Positions 55,497-64,000 of a stretch of DNA of 64,000 bases are shown here, piece by piece. The stretch is from contig NZ_CP052859.1 in NCBI RefSeq assembly GCF_012935695.1, positions 351,001-415,000 on the forward strand, read 5' to 3'. Source of the stretch: Pseudomonas sp. ADAK18. GTDB taxonomy: Bacteria > Pseudomonadota > Gammaproteobacteria > Pseudomonadales > Pseudomonadaceae. The position numbers were made by a program, and so were the translations under genes. The notes under the pieces are model-generated. The model worked only from the letters and a program-made list of their open reading frames with translations, did no database searches and was not told where the DNA came from. How positions within the stretch are numbered: the first letter of the stretch is position 1; every line of letters starts with the position of its first letter.

Positions 55497-56318
55497 TTAA
55501 GGCTGGAACGCCCCGATAAAAATCGCCGGATCCACGCGCGCATCATTCAGGCTGATATTCCAATGCATATGCGGCCCGGTCGCCCGTCCGGTGGAACCCA
55601 CTTTGCCCACCACCGCGCCGCGAGCCAGTTGCTGGCCTACCGTCACGTCAATCTTCGACATATGGCAAAACATGCTGATAAAGCCCTGGCCGTGGTCGAC
55701 AAACACGGTGTTGCCGTTGAAGAAGTAGTTACCGGTCAGGATCACCTTACCCGCTGCCGGGATCTTGATCGGAGTGCCGGCGCCTACAGCAAAGTCCAGA
55801 CCGGAATGAGGATTACGTTCCTCACCATTGAAGAACCGGCGCACACCAAACTTGCTCGACAGCGGCCCGTTGACCGGCTTGTCCAACACCAGGTTGCTCG
55901 GGGTGTTCGGGCTGAAGCTGCGGTAGGCCTTGAGCTGGACCGCCAGCTCGCCTTCGATGCGCTTGAGCTGTGCCGGCTCCGGGTTCACCTGGCTTTTGTT
56001 CTTCAAGGTGATGTGCTGTTCCGGGTATTTCTTGTTGCCCACCGTGAACGGCAAGTTGCGCGCGCCACTGCTGATCTGTTGGCTGCCAGGCTTGACGGTC
56101 AGAGGGATGCCGACAATCGCCAGCCAGTTGTTCTGTTCCTTGACCACCAGCACCGGTTTGCCTTGATAGGTAGCCTTGGGCGCCGTCGCCGAGACACCCA
56201 GGTCAACCACCGCAACGCCACCGGGCACCGGTTTATTCAACACGCGGGTGATGTAGCTGTCGGCATGGGCATTGAAGGTCAGGCACAACAGCATCAACAA
56301 GCTTAGAAAACGTGGCAT
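55497..56318 (-). CDS. M23 family metallopeptidase (LytM domain)
   Basis: A 273-aa exported peptidoglycan endopeptidase candidate. A signal peptide ends near LTFNAHAD (residue 20). An N-terminal beta-rich region of about 140 residues precedes the M23 domain, whose zinc ligands are present: HSGLDFAV (first His and Asp) and GPHMHWNI (second and third His). It starts 3 bases after the xseA stop codon, so they are likely co-transcribed. Confidence 0.93.
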   Translation of the reverse strand: MPRFLSLLMLLCLTFNAHADSYITRVLNKPVPGGVAVVDLGVSATAPKATYQGKPVLVVKEQNNWLAIVGIPLTVKPGSQQISSGARNLPFTVGNKKYPEQHITLKNKSQVNPEPAQLKRIEGELAVQLKAYRSFSPNTPSNLVLDKPVNGPLSSKFGVRRFFNGEERNPHSGLDFAVGAGTPIKIPAAGKVILTGNYFFNGNTVFVDHGQGFISMFCHMSKIDVTVGQQLARGAVVGKVGSTGRATGPHMHWNISLNDARVDPAIFIGAFQP

Positions 56319-56321
56319 GCA

Positions 56322-57701
56322 TCAATCCAGTAGCGAGAGGGTGACGGGTGTCAGGTGGTTGTCTTCCACCCGGACCTGCAATTGGCCTTCACCGAGACGC
56401 GCGGTGAGACGCTGGCCGGTGTGGGTTTGCGCGGCATTACGAATCGCCTGGCCGCGCTCGTCCAGCAGAATGCTGTAGCCACGACCCAAGGTTGCAAGTG
56501 GGCTGACCACTTGCAGCGTTTGCACTTGGCTTTGCAATTGCAGGCGACGTGCCTTGAGGCCTTCGCGCATGGCGCGGGGCAGGCGTTCGGCGAGGCTGTC
56601 CAGGCGCTGGCGCAGCAGGGCCAACTGACGGCCAGGATGTTGGCCGGCGAGGCGGGTTTCCAGGCGGATCAAGCGTTCGCGTCGGGTATTGAGGCTGCGC
56701 TCGAACGCGCGACGCAGACGCATGTCCAGGTCGTCCAGGCGTTGGGCTTGCTGACGTAGACGCTCGCCGGGATGACGCAGACGACGAGCCATGCCTTCCA
56801 GGCGCAGGCGATCATGCAGCAGGCGGTTACGCATGTGCATCACCAGGCGCCGGTGCAGGCTTTCAACCTGGCGCACCAGATCGCTGGAGTCCGGCGCCAA
56901 CAGTTCCGCAGCCGCAGAGGGCGTCGGGGCGCGCACATCGGCAACGAAGTCACTGATGGAAACATCGGTTTCATGGCCGACGGCGCTGACAATCGGCGTC
57001 ACGCAGGCATCCACGGCACGAGCCACGGCCTCTTCGTTGAAACACCAGAGGTCTTCCAGGGAGCCGCCGCCACGGGCCAGGATCAGCGCGTCGAAGCCAC
57101 GTGCGTCGGCCAGCTTCAGTGCGCGGACGATTTGTGCTACCGCTTCACGGCCTTGCACGGCAGTCGGGATCAACGTCAGTTGCACGTTGGGCGCCCGGCG
57201 GCGGAACACGCTGATGATGTCGCGAATCACCGCGCCGGTGGGCGAACTGATAATCCCGATACGTCGGGGATGAGCCGGCAGAGGTACCTTGCGCTCGGCA
57301 CTGAACAACCCTTCGGCGCTGAGCTTCTCCTTCAACGCATCGAAGGCCAGGCGCAGGGCACCATCGCCGGCCGGTTCCACCGTGTCGAGGATCAACTGAT
57401 AGTCGCCACGACCTTCAAACAGCGAGACCTTGCCCCTGACCTTGACCGCCAGGCCGTCTCTCAAAGCTTGGCGCACCCGCGCGGCGTTCTGCCGGAACAG
57501 CGCGCAACGCACTTGGGCGCCGCTGTCCTTGAGGGTGAAGTACACGTGGCCGGAGGCCGGGCGGGCGAGGTTGGAGATTTCGCCTTCGACCCAGATATTG
57601 GTGAACACGTCTTCCAGCAACACCCGCGCGCGGCCGTTGAGCTGGCTGACAGTCAGGACTTCGCGGTCCAGGCCCAGGCGGGCAAAGGGATCTTTAATCA
57701 T
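56322..57701 (-). CDS. xseA: Exodeoxyribonuclease VII large subunit
   Basis: A 459-aa subunit of the single-strand exonuclease. The N-terminal OB fold (VSQLNGRARVLLEDVFTNIWVEGEISN...HVYFTLKD) is followed by the catalytic part with RIGIISSPTGAVIRDI and ARGGGSLEDLWCFN, and a long Arg-rich coiled-coil C-terminus. ATG 57701 gives the family N-terminus; the open frame upstream is antisense-like and overlaps the LysR gene. The small subunit xseB is not in this window. Confidence 0.96.
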   Translation of the reverse strand: MIKDPFARLGLDREVLTVSQLNGRARVLLEDVFTNIWVEGEISNLARPASGHVYFTLKDSGAQVRCALFRQNAARVRQALRDGLAVKVRGKVSLFEGRGDYQLILDTVEPAGDGALRLAFDALKEKLSAEGLFSAERKVPLPAHPRRIGIISSPTGAVIRDIISVFRRRAPNVQLTLIPTAVQGREAVAQIVRALKLADARGFDALILARGGGSLEDLWCFNEEAVARAVDACVTPIVSAVGHETDVSISDFVADVRAPTPSAAAELLAPDSSDLVRQVESLHRRLVMHMRNRLLHDRLRLEGMARRLRHPGERLRQQAQRLDDLDMRLRRAFERSLNTRRERLIRLETRLAGQHPGRQLALLRQRLDSLAERLPRAMREGLKARRLQLQSQVQTLQVVSPLATLGRGYSILLDERGQAIRNAAQTHTGQRLTARLGEGQLQVRVEDNHLTPVTLSLLD

Positions 57702-57711
57702 GGGCGGCAGT

Positions 57712-58608
57712 TTATAGGCATTCGTGCAGGGTTTGACAGAATTGCTCCACCAATGCCGTCGGCGCTTGCCGACAGGCAAGGGCGATGGTGCTTTGGCTGT
57801 CGGGATCGGCCAGGGGCAAGAAATGGATGTTGGCGGGTGCGATGTCTTGCATCGACTCCGGCAGCAAGGCGATACCGAACCCGGCCTGGATCAACTGCAA
57901 TTGGGTGGTCTTGCGCGACATCACCCGTGCGGCCTTGGGGAAAAATCCGGCGCGCATGCACAGCTCGGCGGACAGATAACTCAGCCCGCCACGCTGCGGG
58001 TGAGGGATTGAAATAAACGCTTCGTCCCGCAACTGAGCCAGGTCGATACCGACGGCGGGTATGTTCTGCGCGAGAGGGTGATTCGGCGGCACTGCCAGTA
58101 ACAGTCGTTCGCTATATAAAGGCACGATTCGTACACCTTCGCGCTGGCGCAATACCGGCAAGCGCAACAGCCCTGCATCGAGCCGACCGTCGGCGATTTC
58201 TTCCAGCTGCGCTTCGGAGGACAGTTTGACGATGTCCATCGACACGCCAGGGCACTGTTCAAGGTAAGCACTGATCCCTTGTAGCAGGCGGCCGCTCATG
58301 GGCACGGTGCTGGAATGGCTCAGGCGCAAGGTGCCGAGTTGACCGTTGCCCACTTGGGTGGCCATTTCACTGGCTTTGAGTAGTTCGCCCAGCAGGTTGC
58401 GTGCCCGTGGGTAAAAGGCTTCCCCGGCCGCCGTCAGCCGTGGCTGGCGGGCCGTGCGTTCGAACAGTGGGGTTTGCAGGAGGATTTCAAGCTCCTTGAT
58501 CTGCCGGCTGAGGGCCGATTGCGCGACGAACAGCCGTTCGGCTGCGGCGCTGAAACTGCCGCTCTCGGCGATTTCGACGAAGTAGCGCAGTTGACGGGTG
58601 GAAATCAC
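57712..58608 (-). CDS. LysR-family transcriptional regulator
   Basis: A 298-aa regulator. The winged helix is at residues 1-60 (STRQLRYFVEIAESGSFSAAAERLFVAQSALSRQIKELE), and the effector-binding domain covers about 90-290. It is divergent from a TauE/SafE-type transporter gene 99 bases away, which is its most likely target. It ends 10 bases before xseA. The inducer is unknown. Confidence 0.94.
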   Translation of the reverse strand: MISTRQLRYFVEIAESGSFSAAAERLFVAQSALSRQIKELEILLQTPLFERTARQPRLTAAGEAFYPRARNLLGELLKASEMATQVGNGQLGTLRLSHSSTVPMSGRLLQGISAYLEQCPGVSMDIVKLSSEAQLEEIADGRLDAGLLRLPVLRQREGVRIVPLYSERLLLAVPPNHPLAQNIPAVGIDLAQLRDEAFISIPHPQRGGLSYLSAELCMRAGFFPKAARVMSRKTTQLQLIQAGFGIALLPESMQDIAPANIHFLPLADPDSQSTIALACRQAPTALVEQFCQTLHECL

Positions 58609-58707
58609 AAGTCATGCCTTTTCGAGATAGGTGAGTGGCTTTGAAGATATTAGTCGCAACTCAGAGTGATGGCTAAAGTGACTGCCATCATCTTCAAGGA
58701 ATACCTC

Positions 58708-59475
58708 ATGAACTGGGTCGAACTGCTTAACCAATGGGCCTTCAGTGGTGTCGACTGGCTGGTGATCGGTGTCGGGATTGTCGTGGCTTATATCGTGTTT
58801 GGCATCGCCGGGTTCGGCACGGCGCTGGTGGCGGGGCCAATCCTGATTCTGTTCATGCCGTTGTCGAAGATCATCCCGCTGCTGGTGCTGCTGGACTTTG
58901 TCGCCGCCTTTGGCAACCTCCTGCAGTCGCGGCGGGACGTGAATAAGCCAGAACTGTTGAGGCTGCTGCCGTGCATGGCGATCGGTTGCACCCTGGGCGT
59001 GATCTTTCTGCTCAATCTCCACTCGAACCTTTTATTGCTGTTAATGGGGCTGTTCATCAGTGCCTACGCGATCTATAGCCTGTTGGTAAAGGCTCGCCCC
59101 AAGCAGTTGGCGGCCGGCTGGGCCATTCCTATGGGCACTGTCGGCGGTCTGTTCGGGGCGTTGTTTGGTAGTGGCGGCTTTTTATATGCGATCTATCTGA
59201 ACAGTCGTCTGCCCAAAGACCCAGCGCGGGCGACCCAGAGTGCCTTGATCAGTTGCAGCACCGTGGTGCGTTTGAGTTTGTTTTTGCTCGCCGGGGTGTA
59301 TGCCGAGCTACCCTTATTGGTGTTGGCGGTGTGCTTGCTGCCGGCGATGGCCCTGGGGCTGTGGGTCAGCCGGCGGCTGACACTGCATATGTCCCGTGAG
59401 GCGTTCGTGCGGCTGGTGACCTGGTTGGTACTGGGCAGCGGCATTGCGTTGATTGCCCGGTACATGAGTACTTGA
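58708..59475 (+). CDS. TauE/SafE family membrane transporter
   Basis: A 255-aa inner-membrane protein with about eight membrane helices in two related halves. IAGFGTALVAGPILILFMP in the first half and the GTVGGLFGALFGSGGFLYAIYL segment in the second half are the family's glycine-rich motifs. Members export sulfite, sulfoacetate or other organic anions. Start ATG 58708 has AAGGA seven bases upstream. Likely controlled by the divergent LysR regulator. Confidence 0.92.
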   Translation: MNWVELLNQWAFSGVDWLVIGVGIVVAYIVFGIAGFGTALVAGPILILFMPLSKIIPLLVLLDFVAAFGNLLQSRRDVNKPELLRLLPCMAIGCTLGVIFLLNLHSNLLLLLMGLFISAYAIYSLLVKARPKQLAAGWAIPMGTVGGLFGALFGSGGFLYAIYLNSRLPKDPARATQSALISCSTVVRLSLFLLAGVYAELPLLVLAVCLLPAMALGLWVSRRLTLHMSREAFVRLVTWLVLGSGIALIARYMST

Positions 59476-59511
59476 CCCGTTTTTTTCAGGGATTAAGCTG
59501 CCGTCCTCCCG

Positions 59512-59589
59512 GGCCTCATCGCGGGCAAGCCCGGCTCCCACAGTTGATCGCATTTCAATGTGGGAGCCGGGCTTGCCCGCGATGAGGCC
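59512..59589. repeat. REPIN with perfect 31-bp arms
   Basis: Arms 59512-59542 and 59559-59589 are exact reverse complements (core ATCGCGGGCAAGCCCGGCTC), separated by 16 bases only. It sits between the transporter gene and the zinc-ribbon-like gene. Confidence 0.95.
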
Positions 59590-59619
59590 AGAAGTCACAC
59601 CGCAGGACATCCAGGCCTC

Positions 59620-61742
<2,123 letters not shown>

Positions 61743-61769
61743 TGCTTCAAGCAAATAGTTAAGTAACCG

Positions 61770-61790
61770 GGGCTGTCTTATTCAGCCCCG
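61770..61790 (+). repeat. Hairpin in the guaB-guaA spacer
   Basis: GGGGCTG and CAGCCCC pair around a TCTTATT loop, followed by GAGTTGTTTCT. The T content is weak, so it may cause only partial termination between guaB and guaA. Confidence 0.6.
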
Positions 61791-61824
61791 AGTTGTTTCT
61801 GATTCATTAGACGAGACTGATCTC

Positions 61825-63402
61825 ATGGCCCTCGACATTCACGCCCACCGCATCCTGATCCTCGACTTCGGTTCCCAGTACACCCAGCTGATTGCCCGCC
61901 GCGTGCGTGAAATCGGCGTGTACTGCGAACTGCATCCGTTCGACATGGACGACGAAGCGATTCGCGAATTCGCTCCAAAAGGCGTCATCCTCGCCGGTGG
62001 CCCCGAGTCGGTACACGAAGCCAACAGCCCTCGTTGCCCTCAAGCTGTGTTTGACTTGGGCGTGCCGGTCTTCGGTATTTGCTACGGCATGCAGACCATG
62101 GCCGAGCAACTGGGCGGCAAGGTCGAAGGTTCCGAACTGCGTGAATTCGGTTATGCCCGCGTTGATGTCGTCGGCAAGAGCCGCCTGCTGGACGGCATCG
62201 AAGACCACATCGACGCTGACGGCCTGTTCGGCCTCGACGTATGGATGAGCCACGGTGACAAGGTCACCAAGATGCCGGAAGACTTCCACATCCTGGCCAG
62301 CACCCCGAGCTGCCCGATTGCTGGCATGTTCAACGACGCGCGCGGCTACTACGGCGTGCAGTTCCACCCGGAAGTGACCCACACCAAGCAAGGCGGCCGC
62401 ATCCTGTCGCGCTTCATCCTCGACATCTGCCAGTGCGAAGCGCTGTGGACCCCCTCGAAGATTGCTGAAGACGCCATCGCCAACATCCGTGCCCAGGTCG
62501 GCACCGATAACGTCCTGCTGGGCCTGTCCGGTGGCGTTGACTCTTCGGTGGTTGCCGCGCTGCTGCACAAAGCCATCGGCGACCAACTGACCTGCGTCTT
62601 CGTCGACAACGGCCTGCTGCGTCTACACGAAGGCGAGCAAGTGATGGCCATGTTCGCCGAGAACATGGGCGTCAAGGTGATCCGTGCCAACGCTGAAGAT
62701 CAGTTCCTGAACAACCTGGCCGGCGAGTCCGACCCGGAGAAGAAGCGCAAGATCATCGGTCGTACCTTCATCGACGTATTCGATGCCCAGTCCAACAAAC
62801 TGGACAACATCAAGTACCTCGCCCAGGGCACCATCTACCCTGACGTGATCGAGTCGGCTGGCGCCAAGAGCGGCAAGGCCCACGTGATCAAGTCTCACCA
62901 CAACGTGGGTGGCCTGCCTGAGGAAATGAACCTCAAGCTGGTCGAGCCGCTGCGCGAACTGTTCAAGGACGAAGTCCGCCGTCTGGGCCTGGAACTGGGC
63001 CTGCCGTACGACATGGTCTACCGTCACCCATTCCCGGGCCCGGGCCTGGGCGTGCGGATCCTCGGTGAAGTGAAGAAGGAATACGCCGACCTGCTGCGTC
63101 GTGCCGACCACATCTTCATCGAAGAACTGCGCAAGGCCGACTGGTACCACAAAGTCAGCCAGGCTTTCGTAGTGTTCCAGCCGGTGAAATCGGTTGGCGT
63201 TGTAGGCGATGGCCGTCGTTACGCGTGGGTCGTGGCCCTGCGTGCGGTGGAAACCATCGACTTCATGACCGCCCGTTGGGCACACCTGCCGTACGAACTG
63301 CTGGAAACCGTCAGCGGCCGTATCATCAATGAAATCGAAGGTATTTCGCGCGTCACTTATGACGTGTCGAGCAAGCCGCCGGCGACCATTGAGTGGGAAT
63401 AA
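61825..63402 (+). CDS. guaA: GMP synthase (glutamine-hydrolysing)
   Basis: A 525-aa enzyme that aminates XMP to GMP. The amidotransferase domain (1-205) has the nucleophile Cys in [11 protein letters not shown] and the partner His/Glu in VQFHPEVTH. The PP-loop of the ATP-pyrophosphatase domain is [12 protein letters not shown], and the C-terminal dimerisation domain contains [17 protein letters not shown]. Complete. Confidence 0.98.
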   Translation: MALDIHAHRILILDFGSQYTQLIARRVREIGVYCELHPFDMDDEAIREFAPKGVILAGGPESVHEANSPRCPQAVFDLGVPVFGICYGMQTMAEQLGGKVEGSELREFGYARVDVVGKSRLLDGIEDHIDADGLFGLDVWMSHGDKVTKMPEDFHILASTPSCPIAGMFNDARGYYGVQFHPEVTHTKQGGRILSRFILDICQCEALWTPSKIAEDAIANIRAQVGTDNVLLGLSGGVDSSVVAALLHKAIGDQLTCVFVDNGLLRLHEGEQVMAMFAENMGVKVIRANAEDQFLNNLAGESDPEKKRKIIGRTFIDVFDAQSNKLDNIKYLAQGTIYPDVIESAGAKSGKAHVIKSHHNVGGLPEEMNLKLVEPLRELFKDEVRRLGLELGLPYDMVYRHPFPGPGLGVRILGEVKKEYADLLRRADHIFIEELRKADWYHKVSQAFVVFQPVKSVGVVGDGRRYAWVVALRAVETIDFMTARWAHLPYELLETVSGRIINEIEGISRVTYDVSSKPPATIEWE

Positions 63403-63434
63403 ACATTGGCCGACATGGCCAACGTTAAGTAACT

Positions 63435-63463
63435 AAAAAAACCTGGCCTCGGCCAGGTTTTTT
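63435..63463. terminator. Terminator behind guaA
   Basis: AAAAAACCTGGCC and GGCCAGGTTTTTT are reverse complements, followed on the plus strand by TATTGT; A and T runs serve both guaA and the convergent partial gene. Confidence 0.92.
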
Positions 63464-63471
63464 ATTGTCTG

Positions 63472-64000
63472 TCAGATAGGCAACCGGCTTTGCAAACTCA
63501 TGCCCATGTTAGTAAGGGCGCTGGACAGCTTTTCCAGCGTTGGGAAGTGCACATCATGGACGGCAGCCCAGGCAGGCCGGTCGATATAAAAGCTGCCATC
63601 GGCCAGCCGATTGATGGGTGTGCTGACGATCCCCCTGTCTCTGCTGTGATGCAGCAGCGTGTAGTTGCCCTGGCTTTCATTGATCAGGTACATGCCCTTG
63701 CGAAACAACAACCGCTGGTTTTGCTGCAAGGTGCGCCGCACCAGAGGCGCCTCTACTTGTACCCGCAGGTCGGCATGGAAGGTGTCGAAGCTATCGCCGG
63801 CGCTTTCAAGCAGGGGCGCATTGTCGCGATCTATGGCAATACCGGGGTCCAGGCGCACATCGTTACCTTGCCCAGGCAGCACCTCTTCGACACGCAGCCC
63901 GATGCCACCTTCCAGTTCGCTGAGGCCGGCGAATCCATTGAAGGTGTTGATGTTTCTCGCGCCCGTCAGTACCAGCCACTTACCGCCACCGTTCAGGGCT
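63472..64000 (-). CDS. C-terminal part of an unrecognised protein, 5' end outside the window
   Basis: The minus-strand frame is open from the window edge to the stop at 63472, giving at least the last 175 residues. No known domain is recognisable. The segment has GKWLVLTGARNINTF, an LRVQVEAPLVRRTLQQNQ stretch and a C-terminus with PAWAAVHDVHFPTLEKLSSAL. An internal GTG at 63882 is probably not the start, since coding-like sequence continues upstream. It faces guaA across the shared terminator. A large secreted or toxin-like protein is possible but unproven. Confidence 0.65.
   Translation of the reverse strand, partial: ALNGGGKWLVLTGARNINTFNGFAGLSELEGGIGLRVEEVLPGQGNDVRLDPGIAIDRDNAPLLESAGDSFDTFHADLRVQVEAPLVRRTLQQNQRLLFRKGMYLINESQGNYTLLHHSRDRGIVSTPINRLADGSFYIDRPAWAAVHDVHFPTLEKLSSALTNMGMSLQSRLPI

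Overview
The window is a chromosomal segment of a Pseudomonas, most likely of the P. fluorescens group. The evidence is a GC-rich, densely coding sequence, pseudomonad-type REP elements (cores like GTGGGAGC..GGCTTGC and GTGGCGAG..GGGCTTGC) usually arranged as inverted pairs (REPINs), and long runs of core genes in pseudomonad order. There is no CRISPR array, transposase, integrase or rRNA; one tRNA gene, tRNA-Leu(CAA), is present. The first gene (multiheme cytochrome c) and the last (unrecognised, minus strand) are cut by the window edges.

Region 1 (1-11.3 kb) is metabolic and signalling. It holds a cytochrome c with a TsdA-like part, then a minus-strand set of class III aminotransferase, polar amino-acid ABC transporter (permease, ATPase, binding protein) and FAD amine oxidase. 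These together look like an uptake and degradation module for an amine or omega-amino acid. Divergent from it is an orphan AapJ-type binding protein, followed by a PAS-GGDEF diguanylate cyclase and a PhoD-like phosphohydrolase without an obvious export signal.

Region 2 (11.3-23.8 kb) is envelope and signalling: a small ORF with its own terminator, mlaA overlapping a 92-aa unknown gene, an EnvZ/OmpR-type pair convergent with a stand-alone receiver, a GNAT enzyme, a small cytochrome c and a secreted RNase T2. Next comes a gene set (sialidase-like protein, multipass membrane protein, LTA-synthase-like sulfatase) divergent from a PmrAB/QseBC-type two-component system. A CTTAG direct repeat, a candidate operator, lies in the shared upstream region.

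Region 3 (23.75-27.05 kb) is the accessory part: six minus-strand genes next to the 3' end of tRNA-Leu. It contains a short S-pyocin-domain protein with a colicin E3-type rRNase C-terminus, a cloacin/E3-type immunity protein, an unrecognised third gene, a solitary barstar, a PF08000-type PH-domain protein and a small helical unknown. This is the most interesting region: a bacterial-competition cassette with an unusually short toxin and an active-site substitution (Lys where colicin E3 has His513).

Region 4 (27.3-63.4 kb) is core: queA-tgt-yajC-secDF, suhB, trmJ, cysE, the complete isc cluster (iscRSUA-hscBA-fdx-iscX, with two IscR-type boxes in front of iscR), ndk, rlmN, pilW, rodZ, ispG, hisS, yfgM, bamB and der. 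Then follow a YbdL-type aminotransferase paired with an omega-amidase, leuA (with a candidate leucine-containing leader peptide), an M23 peptidase, xseA, a LysR regulator divergent from a TauE/SafE transporter, and guaBA. REPINs sit in several intergenic gaps.
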